Positions 23,095 to 34,587 of a stretch of DNA of 64,000 bases are shown one piece after another (within the stretch, counting starts at the first letter, position 1; each line of letters begins with the position of its first letter). The stretch is taken from positions 6,925,810-6,989,809 of the forward strand of contig NC_134879.1 in assembly GCF_041734735.1 (NCBI RefSeq). Direction: 5' to 3'. The notes under the pieces were generated by a model, which was not told the DNA's origin, searched no databases, and saw only the letters and a program-made list of their open reading frames with translations. A program made the translations under genes and the position numbers. The stretch comes from Babylonia areolata (taxonomy: Eukaryota > Mollusca > Gastropoda > Neogastropoda > Buccinidae).

Positions 23095-23409
23095 CAGCCA
23101 TTAATGTTCTTGTGTAACAATAGTATGCAGAACGGGGAAAAACTGCGATTACTGAACAACAGGTTGATAGGAAACCACACGCTGTAAACGATGCTTTGAC
23201 AGTATGTTCGGTACTTAAGTTTGCTAAATCACAACGTACCGTAGTGACTGATAAATATTTACCACAACATTTGAAAAGTAAATAATTAACAATCATAACA
23301 TGTTCAACAATCATGTACAGTTAATCGACATACACAAAACAGTCTCAACATGCTCAATAATCTTCGTGATTAATCAAGTCATGAGAGCGTTCCATTTGCG
23401 TTTTGTTTC

Positions 23410-23483
23410 AGCAAATGTGTTGTAGCGTATATGGATCTGTCTGCACGCTCTGACACCTCCTTGAAACTGAAATTGAAACTGAG
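23410..23483 (-). mobile_element. Diverged SINE fragment (GCGCGTTGGG family)
   Basis: GTGTTGTAGCGTATATGGAT, then CGCTCTGACACCTCCTTGAA and ACTGAAATTGAAACT match the right half of the copies at 9.2 and 29.9 kb. The GCGCGTTGGG half is missing. Confidence 0.65.
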
Positions 23484-23978
23484 TGTTCCATGGCTGCATC
23501 GCTTCGAAATTTCCCTTAATGGCGTGGTCCACTATCGGACACTCTCTTTCGACTGCCACACAACACAGTATGTTCCATAAGCAACCGGCAGAAAGTTACT
23601 TCACCCCTCAGGAGAATATGATGTCTCACTGACCTCTAATGCGTTCTACTGCTCATCCGACAGAGGTGTCAGACGCCTGTGTTCAAAAGTGTTGAGTTCT
23701 GTGATCATGTCTTATGATCGCCGCCTTTAGCTCAACTGAATCAATTAACAGATCAACTCCTAGTTCGCCTCATACCAAAACGACGTCAAGATTGACCACT
23801 GTACCAAGTTTGAGATTTATGGTTTCAGAAATATGGAAGCGCGCTGCGTTCGAGTGCAACAAGGTAGACAAACAGGCAGACAGAGGAACAGATAGAAATA
23901 TGGGTGTTGATGACATTTACTCCTTTTCCACAGGAGGTATGGGAAAGGAAATAAGTTAGGTCAACCCTCATGACTCAC

Positions 23979-24124
23979 GTGCTGACCGGAGTGTTGTCAT
24001 CGGGTTTAGCAGCCAATGGGATGGACAGAACGGAGCCAGCGTACACCGTGTACACGTGTTGGCTGACCGGCGTGGGGGACACGAACTCCGGCACTGTCAT
24101 GTTGGCAACCACCCACACCATGAA
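23979..24124 (-). CDS. Host gene exon 7: opening of repeat module 1
   Basis: 146 bp, phase 0 to phase 2, acceptor ACGTGTCCAG and consensus donor GTGAGT. It encodes FMVWVVANMTVPEFVSPTP and then a YTVYAGSVLSIPLAAKPDDN stretch. It completes the preceding domain and opens a module whose continuation is exon 8. Exon 11 occupies the same place in module 2: both lead phase 2 into a 177-bp exon and both carry a P-F/Y-F ... S-P/KSG ... SI-L/C-IPL/V pattern. NMT is an N-glycosylation site. Confidence 0.87.
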
Positions 24125-24427
24125 CTGGACACGTCAATGGGTTTCTATTATTGACGCTATGTAACTCTTCAATGTTTTCAGTGATCAATAAATTGTATCA
24201 TGAACTGAACACAATCAGTATTGTTGATATTTAATTACATCTTGAACTGAACAAAGTAAACAGTTACAAAGGACACGAGTATCTTGAACTGAATACATGG
24301 ATGAATGCAGTAAACAGTTACATCCTGAAATGAACGTGTCAACGGTTACGATTGATTTGCAAACTGACCACGAACTAAACATGTCATTAGTTGCGTAATC
24401 AGTCATCATCTGTATCATGAACTGTGT

Positions 24428-24768
24428 GCAGATGTGGTGGTAAAATGGTTAGAGCGCTGATTACTCGCCCGAGTTTCCTGAGTTTGACCCCCGTCTTACC
24501 TGGTGGGTTAGCGGTTGAGATTTTTCCTATCTCCCAAGTCAACATATGTGCAGACCAGTGCCTGAACCCCCTGAACACGCAGAAGATCCAATACGCACGT
24601 TAAAGATACTGTTATCCATGTCAGTGTTCGATGGATTAAGAAAACGAGAACATACCCAGCTAATCCCCGAAAATGGTGTATGGCTGCCTACAAGCGCTTA
24701 AATTTGTCTCTGCACAAGATTCAGCGCTATATAAATACTATTATTATTATTATTATTACATGGCGGGA
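24428..24768 (+). mobile_element. Full-length tRNA-derived SINE
   Basis: The head carries pol III boxes (A-box-like TGGTTAGAGCGC, B-box-like GAGTTTGACCCC). A central core holds ACGTTAAAGATACTGTTATC and GATGGATTAAG, and the tail TTCAGCGCTATATAAATA runs into (TTA)n. About 340 bp. This head-core-tail plan is that of molluscan tRNA-derived SINEs. It is non-coding and was mobilised by a LINE's enzymes. It sits in host intron 6, about 300 bp from exon 7. Confidence 0.8.
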
Positions 24769-24854
24769 TAAACTAACAAAACGGCCACACACGTAAAATA
24801 TTACATGTCTATGTGAGTGTGTCTGTGTCTGATGACTGAAACCTGACTGAATGA

Positions 24855-25010
24855 CACAGGAAACGAATGATGATCGCCTAAAGGCAGCTGTCAGTCGGCT
24901 CTACTCATGTATGCTGCCTGTTATGCAAATGATTCCGTGTTTGTAAAGCGCTTAGAGCTTGGTCTCTGACCGAGGATGGGCGCTGTATATATCCATATCA
25001 TACCAATGGT
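24855..25010 (+). mobile_element. SINE 3' portion, sister of the one at 4.2 kb
   Basis: Shares GGCAGCTGTCAGTCGGCTCT, AAGCGCTTAGAGCTTGGTCT and GACCGAGGATGGGCGCTGTA with 4188-4350. The sequence is closer to an intact consensus than the 4.2 kb copy. Confidence 0.7.
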
Positions 25011-25053
25011 CGATATTTCCAACGAGATGGGCTACTTGAAGTAACAGAGTAAC

Positions 25054-25056
<3 letters not shown>

Positions 25057-25104
<48 letters not shown>
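25057..25104 (+). repeat. (AC)n microsatellite at the exon 6 donor
   Basis: About 48 bp of AC; it ends six bases before the donor hexamer of exon 6 (25110-25115). Confidence 0.95.
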
Positions 25105-25106
<2 letters not shown>

Positions 25107-25115
25107 TCATCTCAC

Positions 25116-25280
25116 ATCGAGAATGGAGGAACTGAGTGCGTGGGCATCGTAGGCTGTGAGGGAACGGGTACCCATGGTGATGGGGTTACGGGTGAAGTCC
25201 TCAAGAACCAAGGCCACCACCCCCCAGGAGCTGTCTTGAAAGCCATCACTGGACATGGCTGTCACCGTCACCACACAACC
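25116..25280 (-). CDS. Host gene exon 6: WGVVALVLEDF block
   Basis: 165 bp, phase 0 to phase 0, acceptor CTTGTGCACAG and donor GTGAGA. It encodes GCVVTVTAMSSDGF, then SWGVVALVLEDFTRNP, which with exon 5 forms a D-DGD-V-CR ... C-V-TV ... W-VVAL-LEDF domain. The cysteine at residue 2 may pair with the one in exon 5 (inference). An (AC)n array (25057-25104 on the plus strand) begins about six bases beyond the donor hexamer, so the 5' splice site is followed closely by a TG-rich intron start. Confidence 0.87.
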
Positions 25281-25335
25281 CTGTGCACAAGTTACGTGTG
25301 AATGCGCTTCATAACCATGCGGATGTATAAGTGCA

Positions 25336-25341
<6 letters not shown>

Positions 25342-25414
<73 letters not shown>
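25342..25414 (+). repeat. (GT)n-(GA)n microsatellite
   Basis: GT run then GA run, upstream of exon 6 in the transcribed sense. Confidence 0.95.
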
Positions 25415-25417
<3 letters not shown>

Positions 25418-25599
25418 ACTATGATAAGAATAATCTTATTCAGTCTTAGCAGGCATTTTGGCCCATATTGACAAGGATGAATGCATGAACAGACATCTAA
25501 GTATAGATAAACATTTAGCAAATACACAACGTACTTAAGTATTATCATCATATTTGCATGCTTTCTGCTACATACAATGCGGTTTCAACAGCAAGGTTG

Positions 25600-26918
25600 C
25601 TTTTGAATTTTCACAAGTTACTGTACTTTAAGCGTTAATGGAAAACGGTAGTAGCAGAGTGGTCGCAATTCCATCCTCAAAACCATATACTTTGGGCAGA
25701 CAAAAAGAAAATGCACTGGATTTTCTACATTTCTGTCGCATTGTTTGCAATGTGAATCAGCCTTAACTGGTCAAAACGTGGGATACGATTCTGGGGAGTC
25801 GTTTACATCTCAGCAGACACACTGCACGTGTGTGGGTGATGAGGTCTAAACTTGTGATATGATTTGCCCTTATGACCTCCGGGTGGCATACAATGTAATC
25901 TTCCTCACAGGAAAAAGTTGACGGTCTCAACCTACTCAAGAAATATTCCCTAGTTAAACAAACATCGCCCGGATTTTGCGTTGCCCAAGCATAACCAAAT
26001 TCGTACTTACATCATACAAGTGCTACTTCTGACGCCCAATTCTTTCGACATGAACGTGCAACATGTCATAGCATTGTTTAGAGTATCTGTGGTTTTACAG
26101 GTCGAGAGTGAGTGTCAGTAACAATCAGAAGTCTAGCATATTTTCCTAGTGCGACGCTGTTTTTCACATCCCTGCCAACATTCAGTGTAATTTTACATAT
26201 TTTAACCTTTACCCTCTCGATGTTTATAAAATTCCCAGATTTCAGTATCGTCTAACAGCATGCGCTTTACTCCTGTATATATATATTTATATATATATAT
26301 TTTTTTTTTTTTTTTTTTTTTTTTTACCATATCAACTGGAAGCATTTTCAGTTTATTATAACCTTTCGATCCCCGCAAGCTTTACTCGAAAGGACGTCTG
26401 CACATATGGTCCATTTCAATTAAGCTAAAAAGATTCCTCCAAGATAGTTATAATAGGATTTGACCTTCAGCTCGGTGCCATCAAAGATCCATTTTTCACT
26501 TCTGTTAGTAAAATCACCATTTTTGAAAACTACCACTTTGGTCTTGTCCGATACAGAGTAAGAGACAACAGCAATGTCATCAGCGCACATCAGAAGAAAT
26601 AAACCAAAATGGGTCCACAAGAATATCAATACCTCGTGCCTCACAGTTAATTAACTCCACTTGTAAATCAGATACGAATACAGAGAAAATGAGAGCACTT
26701 AGTACACAGCCTTGCCTTCCACCCGACATGCTTTCAAAATATTCTGTAATCTTATCCCAAATGATAATTGCAGCCTTTACACTTTCATACATTCTACGTA
26801 ATGTGTGAATCATTTTACCATGTAATCATTTGGAAAGTAATAAAGATATTTAATTCTGTATACACAGTCACACGCTTTTGAAAATTCAATGAAAAGTGAG
26901 TAGAAACGACCTCTGTTT
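25600..26918 (-). mobile_element. Host LINE, 3' part (split by the Tx1-like LINE)
   Basis: The minus strand reads RGRFYSLFIEFSKACDCVY, MIHTLRRMYESVKAAI, SGGRQGCVLSALIFSVFVSD, YADDIAVVS-like MCADDIAVVS, DKTKVVVFKNGDF and YYNYLGGIF, then a C-terminal FGYAWATQNPGDVCL block and a degraded zinc knuckle. These are reverse transcriptase blocks 3-7 and the C-terminal domain. The N-terminal half of the same RT continues at 30286-30668. Several frame changes. Same or sister family as the LINEs at 1.3-2.0 and 35.8-37.5 kb. Confidence 0.85.
26902..26918 (+). repeat. Target-site duplication, left copy
   Basis: AGAAACGACCTCTGTTT, 17 bp, identical to 30286-30302. It flanks the Tx1-like LINE and lies within the coding region of the older LINE, whose reading runs into it from both sides. 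Confidence 0.85.
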
Positions 26919-29900
26919 TTGTTTTTTTGTTTTGTTTTTGTTTTTGTTTGGTTTTGTTTGTTTGGTTTTGTTTTGTTGTTGTTGTTTTTTTTCCAAACAT
27001 TTTTATTGAGACAAAGGTTTAATACCAACTACATATTTCACATTAGGAAGGCACAACAATATAGCGTTCCGAACATCAACCATTCCACATCAAACATCAC
27101 ATCGGCAGAACAGCAAATATCAATTCAAACACTGATCTGTGTGATATTATAACACGAATTGCAAAGAAACTGTAGTAATGACAATATACTATCTGTTCAC
27201 ACATTGATTCCACCGGTACTGTTAAACCCAGTTCATATCAAAGTAATATAGGTTTAATTATACATAATACAAATCTTAATCTTGTACGATATATATATGT
27301 ATGGTGCCCATTTCTGCACAAATTTGTTATATTCCATTGATATTCTAAAAAAAACATACTTATCAATTTCGTATGCCTTTTTAAGATCTTGTATGAACAT
27401 TTGTATTGTTGGATTTAGTATTACTTTATTGATTCTACATTTGTATATATAGAATGTGGCTATCATTAACATATGTGAGAAGCAACCACCAGTTTTTGTT
27501 TTATTGTCGCACCCAGAGCACCAACACATAGTTAAGATCAAATCTACCACAGTTTGGACACTTTTCTTTAAAGTATCGTACAAACTCTGTCCAAAACACT
27601 TGCACATGATTACATTCCCATAGACAGTGTAGGATTGTGTCTTTTTTATCTTTACAAAAATTACATTTGTTGCCTGTTAACACTCCCATATTCCTCAACA
27701 TAAAATTTGTCAAAGGGACACGATAATTAATCTTAATCTGAAACCATTTTAATTTTATTTCTTGTATCTTTCGTGTATTCAAAAAATATTCTTCCATTCA
27801 AATTGTTTTTCAAAACAATGATTCCAGTTTTTACAAGCATTTGGTAGTACTGGCTTCCCAATAAATATATCATAAAACGAATGTGTTCTCTTTGGAGCTT
27901 TTATCATAATTCTATAAGCTTTATTGTAATCCACTCTATTCTGATTGTTACTTAATACAATATTCTTTTCTCTTAAGAAGCTTCTAACTGAGTTTATCAT
28001 ACCAAAGTATTCCATAATTGGAAATGGTTTATGATCGATATCTTAAAATTCACGAAAATTAAAAAATATTCCATTTTCTTTCACAAGGTCTTTTACATAA
28101 TAGACATTACTTCTAACTCAATCTTCGAAATACAAAACTTGGCCCAGAATCTTAAATTTGTTATTGAAAAACAATGGTTCCATCAAAATGTCTTGCTCAT
28201 CATGTACATCCACGGTGTCAAAATATTCTGAATAACTGTGAAAAACTTCTTTCCAAAAAAGGTTTAACATTCGCCCTCTAATTTTCAGTGTTATTGGGCC
28301 ATATTCCTGTAGCATTCCAACCTCTGGACATTCTTTTAACAATATATTTTTTCCATTTTGGACTAAATGACTGATTACAGATTTTTTTCAACCATATGAG
28401 TTTCAGGGATTTTATAAATGATGGGATGTGTGGAATATTTATAGCTCTATTTTGGATACTATGCGCTGCTATTGATCTTTTAACTTTATCGCTTTTTTTT
28501 TTTGTCCCATACAAAATCAAAACACATTTTTTGCAATTTTTTTATACTGTCGTCTGGTGGATTTGGAAGCATAATCCATAAATATGTTAACTTAGATAAT
28601 ATAAGTGACTTAAGAATAGCTACTCTTCCTAGTGGTGTAACAGATCTGTTCATCCATAAATTAAATAGCTTTTTTGTCTCATTGAACTCGTCTGTTAATC
28701 TAATTCTGCCATTTTAAGTAGGTCGTTAGTAAACCACAGCCCAGGATTTTGATTTTGTGGTGGATTCCAGTTCATTTTCAAATTCTGTAGACACTACTAT
28801 TAAATTTACATCCCAGCCATACGTTACATGTTGTTACATAATTTAATTTCAATCCTGAGATTGCTTCAATCATAAGGTTTATTGTCACCTTCTAGAAAGT
28901 CAGAAGTGTCCTCAGCGAACTGGCTTATTTTACATTCTGTCTCTGCAATCCTAATACCTTTTATATTGTTATCCTCACGGACTTTACAGGCCATTATTTC
29001 TGCACTCAAAATAAATGAATAGGGTGAGACTGGATCTCCTTGTCTACAACCACGTTCAATCTTAATACTTCCAGAAGCGTTTCCGTTAACTATTACTGTA
29101 GATTTTATATGGGTGTAAAATGCTTCTAATCAACGACAAATATCATTACCAAAACCAAATTGTTTTAAAACTTTATGCATATATTTCTAGCTAACTGAAT
29201 CAAATGTTTTTTCATAATCTATTGAAGCAAGTAGTCCTGGGAGATTTTTCTCTTTCAAATAGTAAATAATATAAAGAAGCCTTAAATTATCCCCAATGTA
29301 TCGTCCTGCAACAAACCTGTTTGGTCTTCATTAATGAGTTTATCTAAAACAGTTTTAATCCTAATGGCGATACACGAAGAGCCTATTTTGTAAGCCACAT
29401 TCAAGAGTGATATATATATACGACGCCATTTTCTAAGATATTCTCTTGTTTTATCTCCTTTTGGCAGGCAGATTATAATACCTTCTCTCTGTGTAACTGA
29501 CATCTTTTTTTTTCAGATTCTTGGTTTGAGGTACGTACAACTAAAACACCAAGCTGTTTAAAATAAATAAATAAATTAAAAAAATTAAAAAAAGAAGTCC
29601 CCTGTTATTCCGTCTGATCCTGGGCTTTTACCATTCTTCATTTTCGTAAGTGCTTGTGTTGCTTCTCCCAGTGTTATTGCCCCTTTTATTGCGTTTGCTT
29701 CAGTCTCTATTAATTTAGGTGAAAAACTAACATACCCGTCTAATTTGATATCTTTTACTTCACGTTCCTGATATAAATTCTGATCATGTTCTTTTGTTTC
29801 GTTTAACATTTTTTTAGAACTGACTAAGCGCGTTGGGTTACGCTGCTGGTCAGGCATCTGCTTGGCAGATGTGGTGTAGCGTATATGGATTTGTCCGAAC

Positions 29901-30285
29901 GCAGTGACGCCTCCTTGAGCTACTGAAACTGAAACTTAACATGTCTTCTGTCTTATCTAAAGTTTTTTCCATTCTTAGACACAAGTTTAAACATCTGTTT
30001 ACTAACATAATGCCTTTTCTCAAGATTACAAAAATATTTTGTCACTTTTTCCCTTCTGCCACCCATCTAGCTTTATTTCTTATCAATATTCTTTGTACTT
30101 TTGTTTTTCTAAGATCAACAAGACTATCCTTTTAATCCTGAATTTGCTGTAACTCTTCCTGTGATTTACTTATTTATTTTTTTCCAAAACTCAATTTCCT
30201 CCTCTAATTGTTTTTCGGTTTGTTTATCTCTTTTCTTTTTTCTAGAACTATATTCCATTGATGTTTTTTTCTTATTTCCATAAAA
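26919..30285 (-). mobile_element. Tx1/L1-like LINE, 5'-truncated
   Basis: The 3' end is an A-rich (CAAAA)n-type tail (26919-26997 on the plus strand as T/TTTTG). From right to left come SRKKKRDKQTEKQLEEEIEF, FSPKLIETEANAIKGAITLG and MKNGKSPGSDGITGDFF, then reverse transcriptase blocks, DKTREYLRKWRRIYISLLNV and NEDQTGLLQD, a maturation/thumb region, and the C-terminal NKCNFCKDKKDTILHCLWEC zinc knuckle with VQVFW. This is the ORF2 pattern of Tx1/L1 LINEs. The endonuclease is missing (5' truncation about 3.37 kb from the tail). A few frame changes, fewer than in its host LINE. It carries a SINE at 29810-29935. Confidence 0.87.
29810..29935 (-). mobile_element. SINE inserted in the Tx1-like LINE
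   Basis: The plus strand holds GCGCGTTGGGTTACGCTGCT, GATGTGGTGTAGCGTATATG and CTACTGAAACTGAAAC. The left end is a run of seven or more T, i.e. a short poly(A) tail on the minus strand. It is flanked by TTAACAT at 29803-29809 and 29936-29942. Removing one TTAACAT and the insert restores the LINE reading KTEDM then LNETKEHDQ, so the SINE is younger than the LINE. Confidence 0.85.
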
Positions 30286-30667
30286 AGAAACGACCTCTGT
30301 TTGTTTAATTACTTCTGCACCCGTACATGCAGATCTAAAATGCTGTCTGATGTGCTGCAACCTTTCCGGAAACCAGTTTGGGCTTCAGGAATAATACTAT
30401 TTTGATAGCAGAAAGACATAGTCTCTTACTGATAGCTGTTTGTATGTTTTGTTTACAACATTTAGCACGAAAATACTCCTTTAATCAATCGCACAACATC
30501 GACTGCCCTTTTTATACAGTGGGAAAATAACTTTTTGTCCAACTTTCTGGGTAGATGCAACTATCAAAAACCTTACTGAATAGAGGGTGTACAGATTTGA
30601 AAAGTACAATTCGTCCCAAAGATCTGAAGGAAAACAATCTGGACCAGGAGATCTACCCTTTTTATGT

Positions 30668-30668
<1 letters not shown>
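30286..30668 (-). mobile_element. Host LINE, 5' part (split by the Tx1-like LINE)
   Basis: The minus strand reads [20 protein letters not shown], then TQKVGQKVIFPLYKKGSRC and FVLNVVNKTYKQL, reverse transcriptase blocks 0-2, and stops at the AGAAACGACCTCTGTTT duplication. The reading resumes at 26918. The 5' side is cut off by the (GT)n array at 30668. Confidence 0.85.
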
Positions 30669-30826
<158 letters not shown>

Positions 30827-30845
30827 AGGGATGAAGGAGCTTTAC

Positions 30846-30978
30846 CTTTGTAACTGACACATTTCTGATGTGACCAATACCCTCCACCTCCACGTTGTCT
30901 GCCATCCTGCATTCCACCAGGTCGCCATCTTTATCAGTTGATGTCAATCGTATTTCTGTCACGTTGTCTAACAACACC
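30846..30978 (-). CDS. Host gene exon 5: [10 protein letters not shown] motif
   Basis: 133 bp, phase 2 to phase 0. The acceptor is TTTTTTTTCCCATGAAG and the donor GTAAAG. It encodes [20 protein letters not shown] followed by ECRMAD. The acidic D-K-D-G-D followed by V-x-C-R is the most recognisable block of the protein and could bind calcium, which is inference. N-glycosylation sites NVT and NVS are present. The donor is followed within about 20 bases by a long (AC)n/(GT)n tract (30668-30826), and the next intron holds a nested set of transposons. Confidence 0.87.
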
Positions 30979-31317
30979 CTTCATGGGAAAAAAAAATTAA
31001 AAAATGAATGCCTGTAGTGTAGCCTAACATCGACAGAAAATACTGAGAAAATACTTTCTGATTCACAAATATGAAGACGAAAGTATACAAACTTCCTTAT
31101 GGTTTGTCAACTTTAGATGAATTCTTCAAAAAACCAAAAACAAACATACTCAATAAAACAGAAAACATCCAGTCTTCGCAAACGTGAGAAATAACTAGCT
31201 TCTTGAACAGTCACAGAATCCTCTCTGACTAAGAGGCGATAGTTTTCAAAGTTGCCAGGAAAAGAAGCAGGAGTGGGGTACTTGTTACGCATATGGTTTC
31301 ATCTTTCCAAAACAAAC

Positions 31318-31494
31318 CTGTATACTGGCTGATAAAGGACCAAAGGACTGCTGTTAGGTAGGTGTGTGTCGCTACGAACGTCGGGGTGAATTTTCGTTTG
31401 CAGGCGAAAACCACTGCCAACGTCGCCTTGCGATGACTGGAAGCTTGACTGTGGGTCATTCAGGTCGAAGTTCCTTGACTTCGAGAAGTGTAAT
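31318..31494 (-). CDS. Host gene exon 4: SDTHLPNSSP motif
   Basis: 177 bp, phase 2 to phase 2, acceptor TGTGTTTCAG and donor GTTTGT. It encodes LHFSKSRNFDLNDP, a Ser/Gln-rich stretch, then VRSDTHLPNSSPLVLYQPVY. The SDT-LPNSSP block followed by a Y/F-rich strand is characteristic of the secreted family this gene resembles (from memory). NSS is an N-glycosylation site. The intron side of the acceptor is a TG/TCTG-rich tract (31505-31600), so the 3' splice site is next to simple sequence. Confidence 0.87.
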
Positions 31495-31504
31495 CTGAAA
31501 CACA

Positions 31505-31730
31505 GACCCCCCTCACATGCACAGACACACAGACAGACAGACAGACAGACACACTCACACACACGCACACACACACACACATACACACACACACAAAAAA
31601 ACAAAAAAACATACACACTCATGCACAAACAACATGCATGAACACATGCACGGTCGCATAAATGCATGCACGCAAACATTCTTACATGCATAGACACACA
31701 TGCACGTGGGCCCAAACAGAAAATGAAACC
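31505..31730 (+). repeat. AC/AGAC/ATGC-rich simple sequence in intron 3
   Basis: Includes (GACA)n and (AC)n runs and a region rich in CATGCA. It directly precedes the exon 4 acceptor in the transcribed sense. The rest of intron 3 to 32140 shows no gene. Confidence 0.8.
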
Positions 31731-32148
31731 ATGCTTAAGTGCGGGGGTATAAACGTATAGTATCTTTCATGAATGTGTGCATTTTACCAAGTATAATCTT
31801 GACAGGGGGTTGAAATTTTCCATGACTTGAGAATGCGTCGGACCAAACGTTTCATGCAAATCCTTCATGCAAAGGATCTGACACTGGAGATCAAACCTTC
31901 AAATGACAAGACAATCTTATTTCCATTGGCCTCCGGACCACAGAAACAAAAAGAACAATGCAAAATGAATATGAAAGAAGACGAAAACCTGAAAAAGCCA
32001 TGTATGCAAGAATACAACATTTCCAAAAGATACAGTTCTTCAGATGTCTTGTATTTCTCAGCTAAAACTATCAAATGAGAAAAAGAGGGGGCTAGAGGTG
32101 TATAACGATTTTCTCGAAACCAACGTGATAAGGGTTTCTGTCACTCAC

Positions 32149-32245
32149 ACGATATCTGTGTATTTCTGAGCTGGGTCGATCTCTAACTCCGTGTGGGCAA
32201 TCTCCAGTTCCCACTGCAAGTTGGTGCTCACTGCCGCCACACGAC
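32149..32245 (-). CDS. Host gene exon 3
   Basis: 97 bp, phase 1 to phase 2. The acceptor is a good pyrimidine tract ending TTTTTACCTCAG and the donor is consensus GTGAGT. It encodes VAAVSTNLQWELEIAHTELE followed by a short acidic tail, no cysteines. The first codon is split with exon 2 (G plus GT gives Gly). The alternating hydrophobic pattern suggests beta-strands of the same extracellular module as exons 2 and 4. Confidence 0.82.
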
Positions 32246-32254
32246 CTGAGGTAA

Positions 32255-33020
32255 AAACAGAAGAAATGTGGTGCTTCACCGTGAAAATACAGTCTCTGTC
32301 TCAGTTTCTCCCCTCTCTCTCTATCACGCACATATCCTGTCTCCTATCTTAAGTCTATTCTAGAAAAACTAGATCTAAATATAAAAAAATATTACTGTAA
32401 AAAGAAGTCCATTGCAATTCAAAAGGGACGCAGGTCATGATGAAAAGCGTCCTTCTGAGCAACCGAAAATAAGATATCCGTCTTTTGTTTGTTGTTCACT
32501 ACCACTTCCCCCACTCTCCCCATGCCGATTATCCCGACAGCAACACGAATGGTCATTTTCCGTAGTGCCAGCATCAGCTGTCCATAAGAAACTAGCAATG
32601 TTAGGTTGTCATGAGGTCACACACCTGAGAAGACATATGTAACAAACATCGTTTTACAGCGTAAAATATTGAATAAACAAATGAATACGGAAATGATAAA
32701 CCAGTACGCACTAATTCACCAATAAATAAATGATAAACCAAGACGCCTAATTTGCACCAGTTTGACAAAGCACAGTATATGACACCAAAAAATAAATAGA
32801 ATAACAAATAATATCGGTCATGTATACCTATGTTTTAACAAAAGTCAAATAATTATAACAACAACAACAACAAAACAACAACAACAATAATAATAATAAT
32901 AATAATAATAATAATTTCATATTGTACCAACCACCTTTTCCAGAAGAACAAAAACATCGTATCAGAGAAAAAAAACAACACAAAAACATCGTATTAGAGC
33001 ACACACACACAAAAAGTCAT
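32255..33020. other. Intron 2: AT-rich, (AAC)n and (AAT)n arrays
   Basis: A (CAA)n/(AAT)n array at 32860-32915. No exon or mobile element recognised. Confidence 0.6.
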
Positions 33021-33029
33021 GCAGCAGAC

Positions 33030-33282
33030 CTTGTATGTTGCTGTTGACGATATCGGTGATGTCTGCTATCGTGATGGTGCTGGAGGCAGAAGAGCCGGTT
33101 CCACCCTTGGGGCCTTGGACGCCTGTCTCCGTGCTCCAGTTGCCAAAGATGGTGGGGTCTCCCGTGCTGTTGATCCTGTGCAGTCGCCGGTCGTGCGTGG
33201 GTTTGTCCACGTCACCCTCGTTACATCCAGGTCCGCAGGGTCCGTGACCCAGAACCCAGCCCGTGATCACTGTCACGTACAC
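33030..33282 (-). CDS. Host gene exon 2: GWVLGHGPCGPGC region
   Basis: 253 bp, phase 0 in and phase 1 out, acceptor CGTGCAG and donor GTCTGC. It encodes a VTVITGWVLGHGPCGPGC segment in which the paired cysteines and the aromatic-glycine GWVLG core are the most distinctive features. A basic stretch (THDRRLHR), N-glycosylation sites NST and NWS, and a Gly/Ser-rich low-complexity link (GGTGSSASST) follow. The acceptor has a poor pyrimidine tract and sits beside an (AC)n-rich stretch at 33287-33380. Joining to exon 1 gives RQTYR then VYVTVITG with no frame break. Confidence 0.85.
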
Positions 33283-33289
33283 CTGCACG

Positions 33290-34430
33290 TATGCGCACGC
33301 ACACAAAAACACGCTGACGCACGAGCGCACGTACACACGCATATACCTACGTACTTAGACACACACACACACATACACACATGTATGGTTGCGCGCGCAT
33401 TTTGGGCACCTTAATTTTTTTTATTTTTTTTTTTTAAATACAAATATTAGAATCTTCTGGATTTGGACTCAAATTTCAGCCAACATTTACTATTTTTCTG
33501 AAAATTTGAAGTTTAGAATAGGGGAAGGAAACATATGTAAATAACAATCTGTTATTATTATTATTATTATCATTATTATTATTCTGGTTTCTAGATATTC
33601 TTTATAGAATTTCAAGCTTTTTGGATCAATCTGTACTTTGGAGTATTTCTTGGAAAGCTTGGAAAATACTCTGATGTAGAGTTTGTCCCAAAACATTTTG
33701 GATAGAAATGATAGAGTTTACACTCCATGGTTGACCCATCAGACCAGCTCGTCAGTTTAGAGAAAAGACAAAGAAACAATTTCTAACTTACTTCCTATTG
33801 TATGGGTACCTATATTCTTTCCGTGTATTTGTGGTCTTGGAACGCCCGATTTCCACCCAATGTAATATAACACAATCCTATTATGGTTAATTTGAATTTT
33901 GTGATGATGATGAGATGATGATGATGTTGATGATGATTACGAGGAAGATGATAAACATAGACAAACAAACAGACAAATAAAGAAACACAACAGACACAAA
34001 GAGAGGAGATAGGCGAAATGGAGTGATGGTAGAAAGTGTACATTTTTCAACAAAAACTTACATGGGATTTGACATCACATAAAATACGTGTAATTTCATG
34101 CAATTAAGAAACTAACATGGGATTTCACATATTACAAAACTAACATGTATTTTCATTATTGCTAAAAATTCAATGCACACATTGAATGACATTGTAGTCA
34201 ATGACTTACAAATCAGCATGAATGTCCGGAATTTTAAAATATCTTTTTTGCTGATGATTAATGCAAAATATTAACCCTTCTGTCCCATTCCACTTCGGCA
34301 TTAGAAATCTCACCGTAATTATTTAATCCATCGTTCATTTCGCAGATTACTTTAAACTGTTTATTGTTTGTTTGTCTTTTGTTCTGCCTCCCTTTTTTTT
34401 CTTTTCTTTTTTTTCTTTCTTTCTTTCTTT
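33290..34430. other. Intron 1, left part
   Basis: AC-rich run (33300-33382), A/T-rich homopolymer (33413-33436), (TTA)n at 33553-33583 and (GAT)n-like sequence at 33903-33940. No coding region found. Confidence 0.6.
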
Positions 34431-34482
34431 TCTTAAAATTCACATTTGTACACACGCGCGCGCGCCCGCGGGACACAGGAAC

Positions 34483-34546
34483 AGACAACCGAACAGCGGG
34501 GTATAATATAGACTCACTTTGTTTACACAAATGAGTCAAAAATCTA
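34483..34546 (+). mobile_element. 3' end of the hairpin-terminated repeat
   Basis: ACAACCGAAC ... ATAGACTCACTTTGTTTACA then CAAATGAGTC matches 17471-17537, including the terminal hairpin, but not the sequence upstream. It lies 40 bp from exon 1 inside intron 1. Confidence 0.7.
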
Positions 34547-34587
34547 ACACGGGGTTTATTATCATAACAAAATTAACGCGGGCCTAC

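Noticed and set aside
2548-24124. Cadherin identity for the minus-strand gene
   Set aside because: Extracellular domain style and EGF fit loosely, but the cadherin calcium-binding motifs (DxNDN, LDRE) are absent and the exon plan differs.
24428-24500. tRNA gene
   Set aside because: It is the pol III head of a SINE; no proper cloverleaf, and it is fused to a SINE core and tail.
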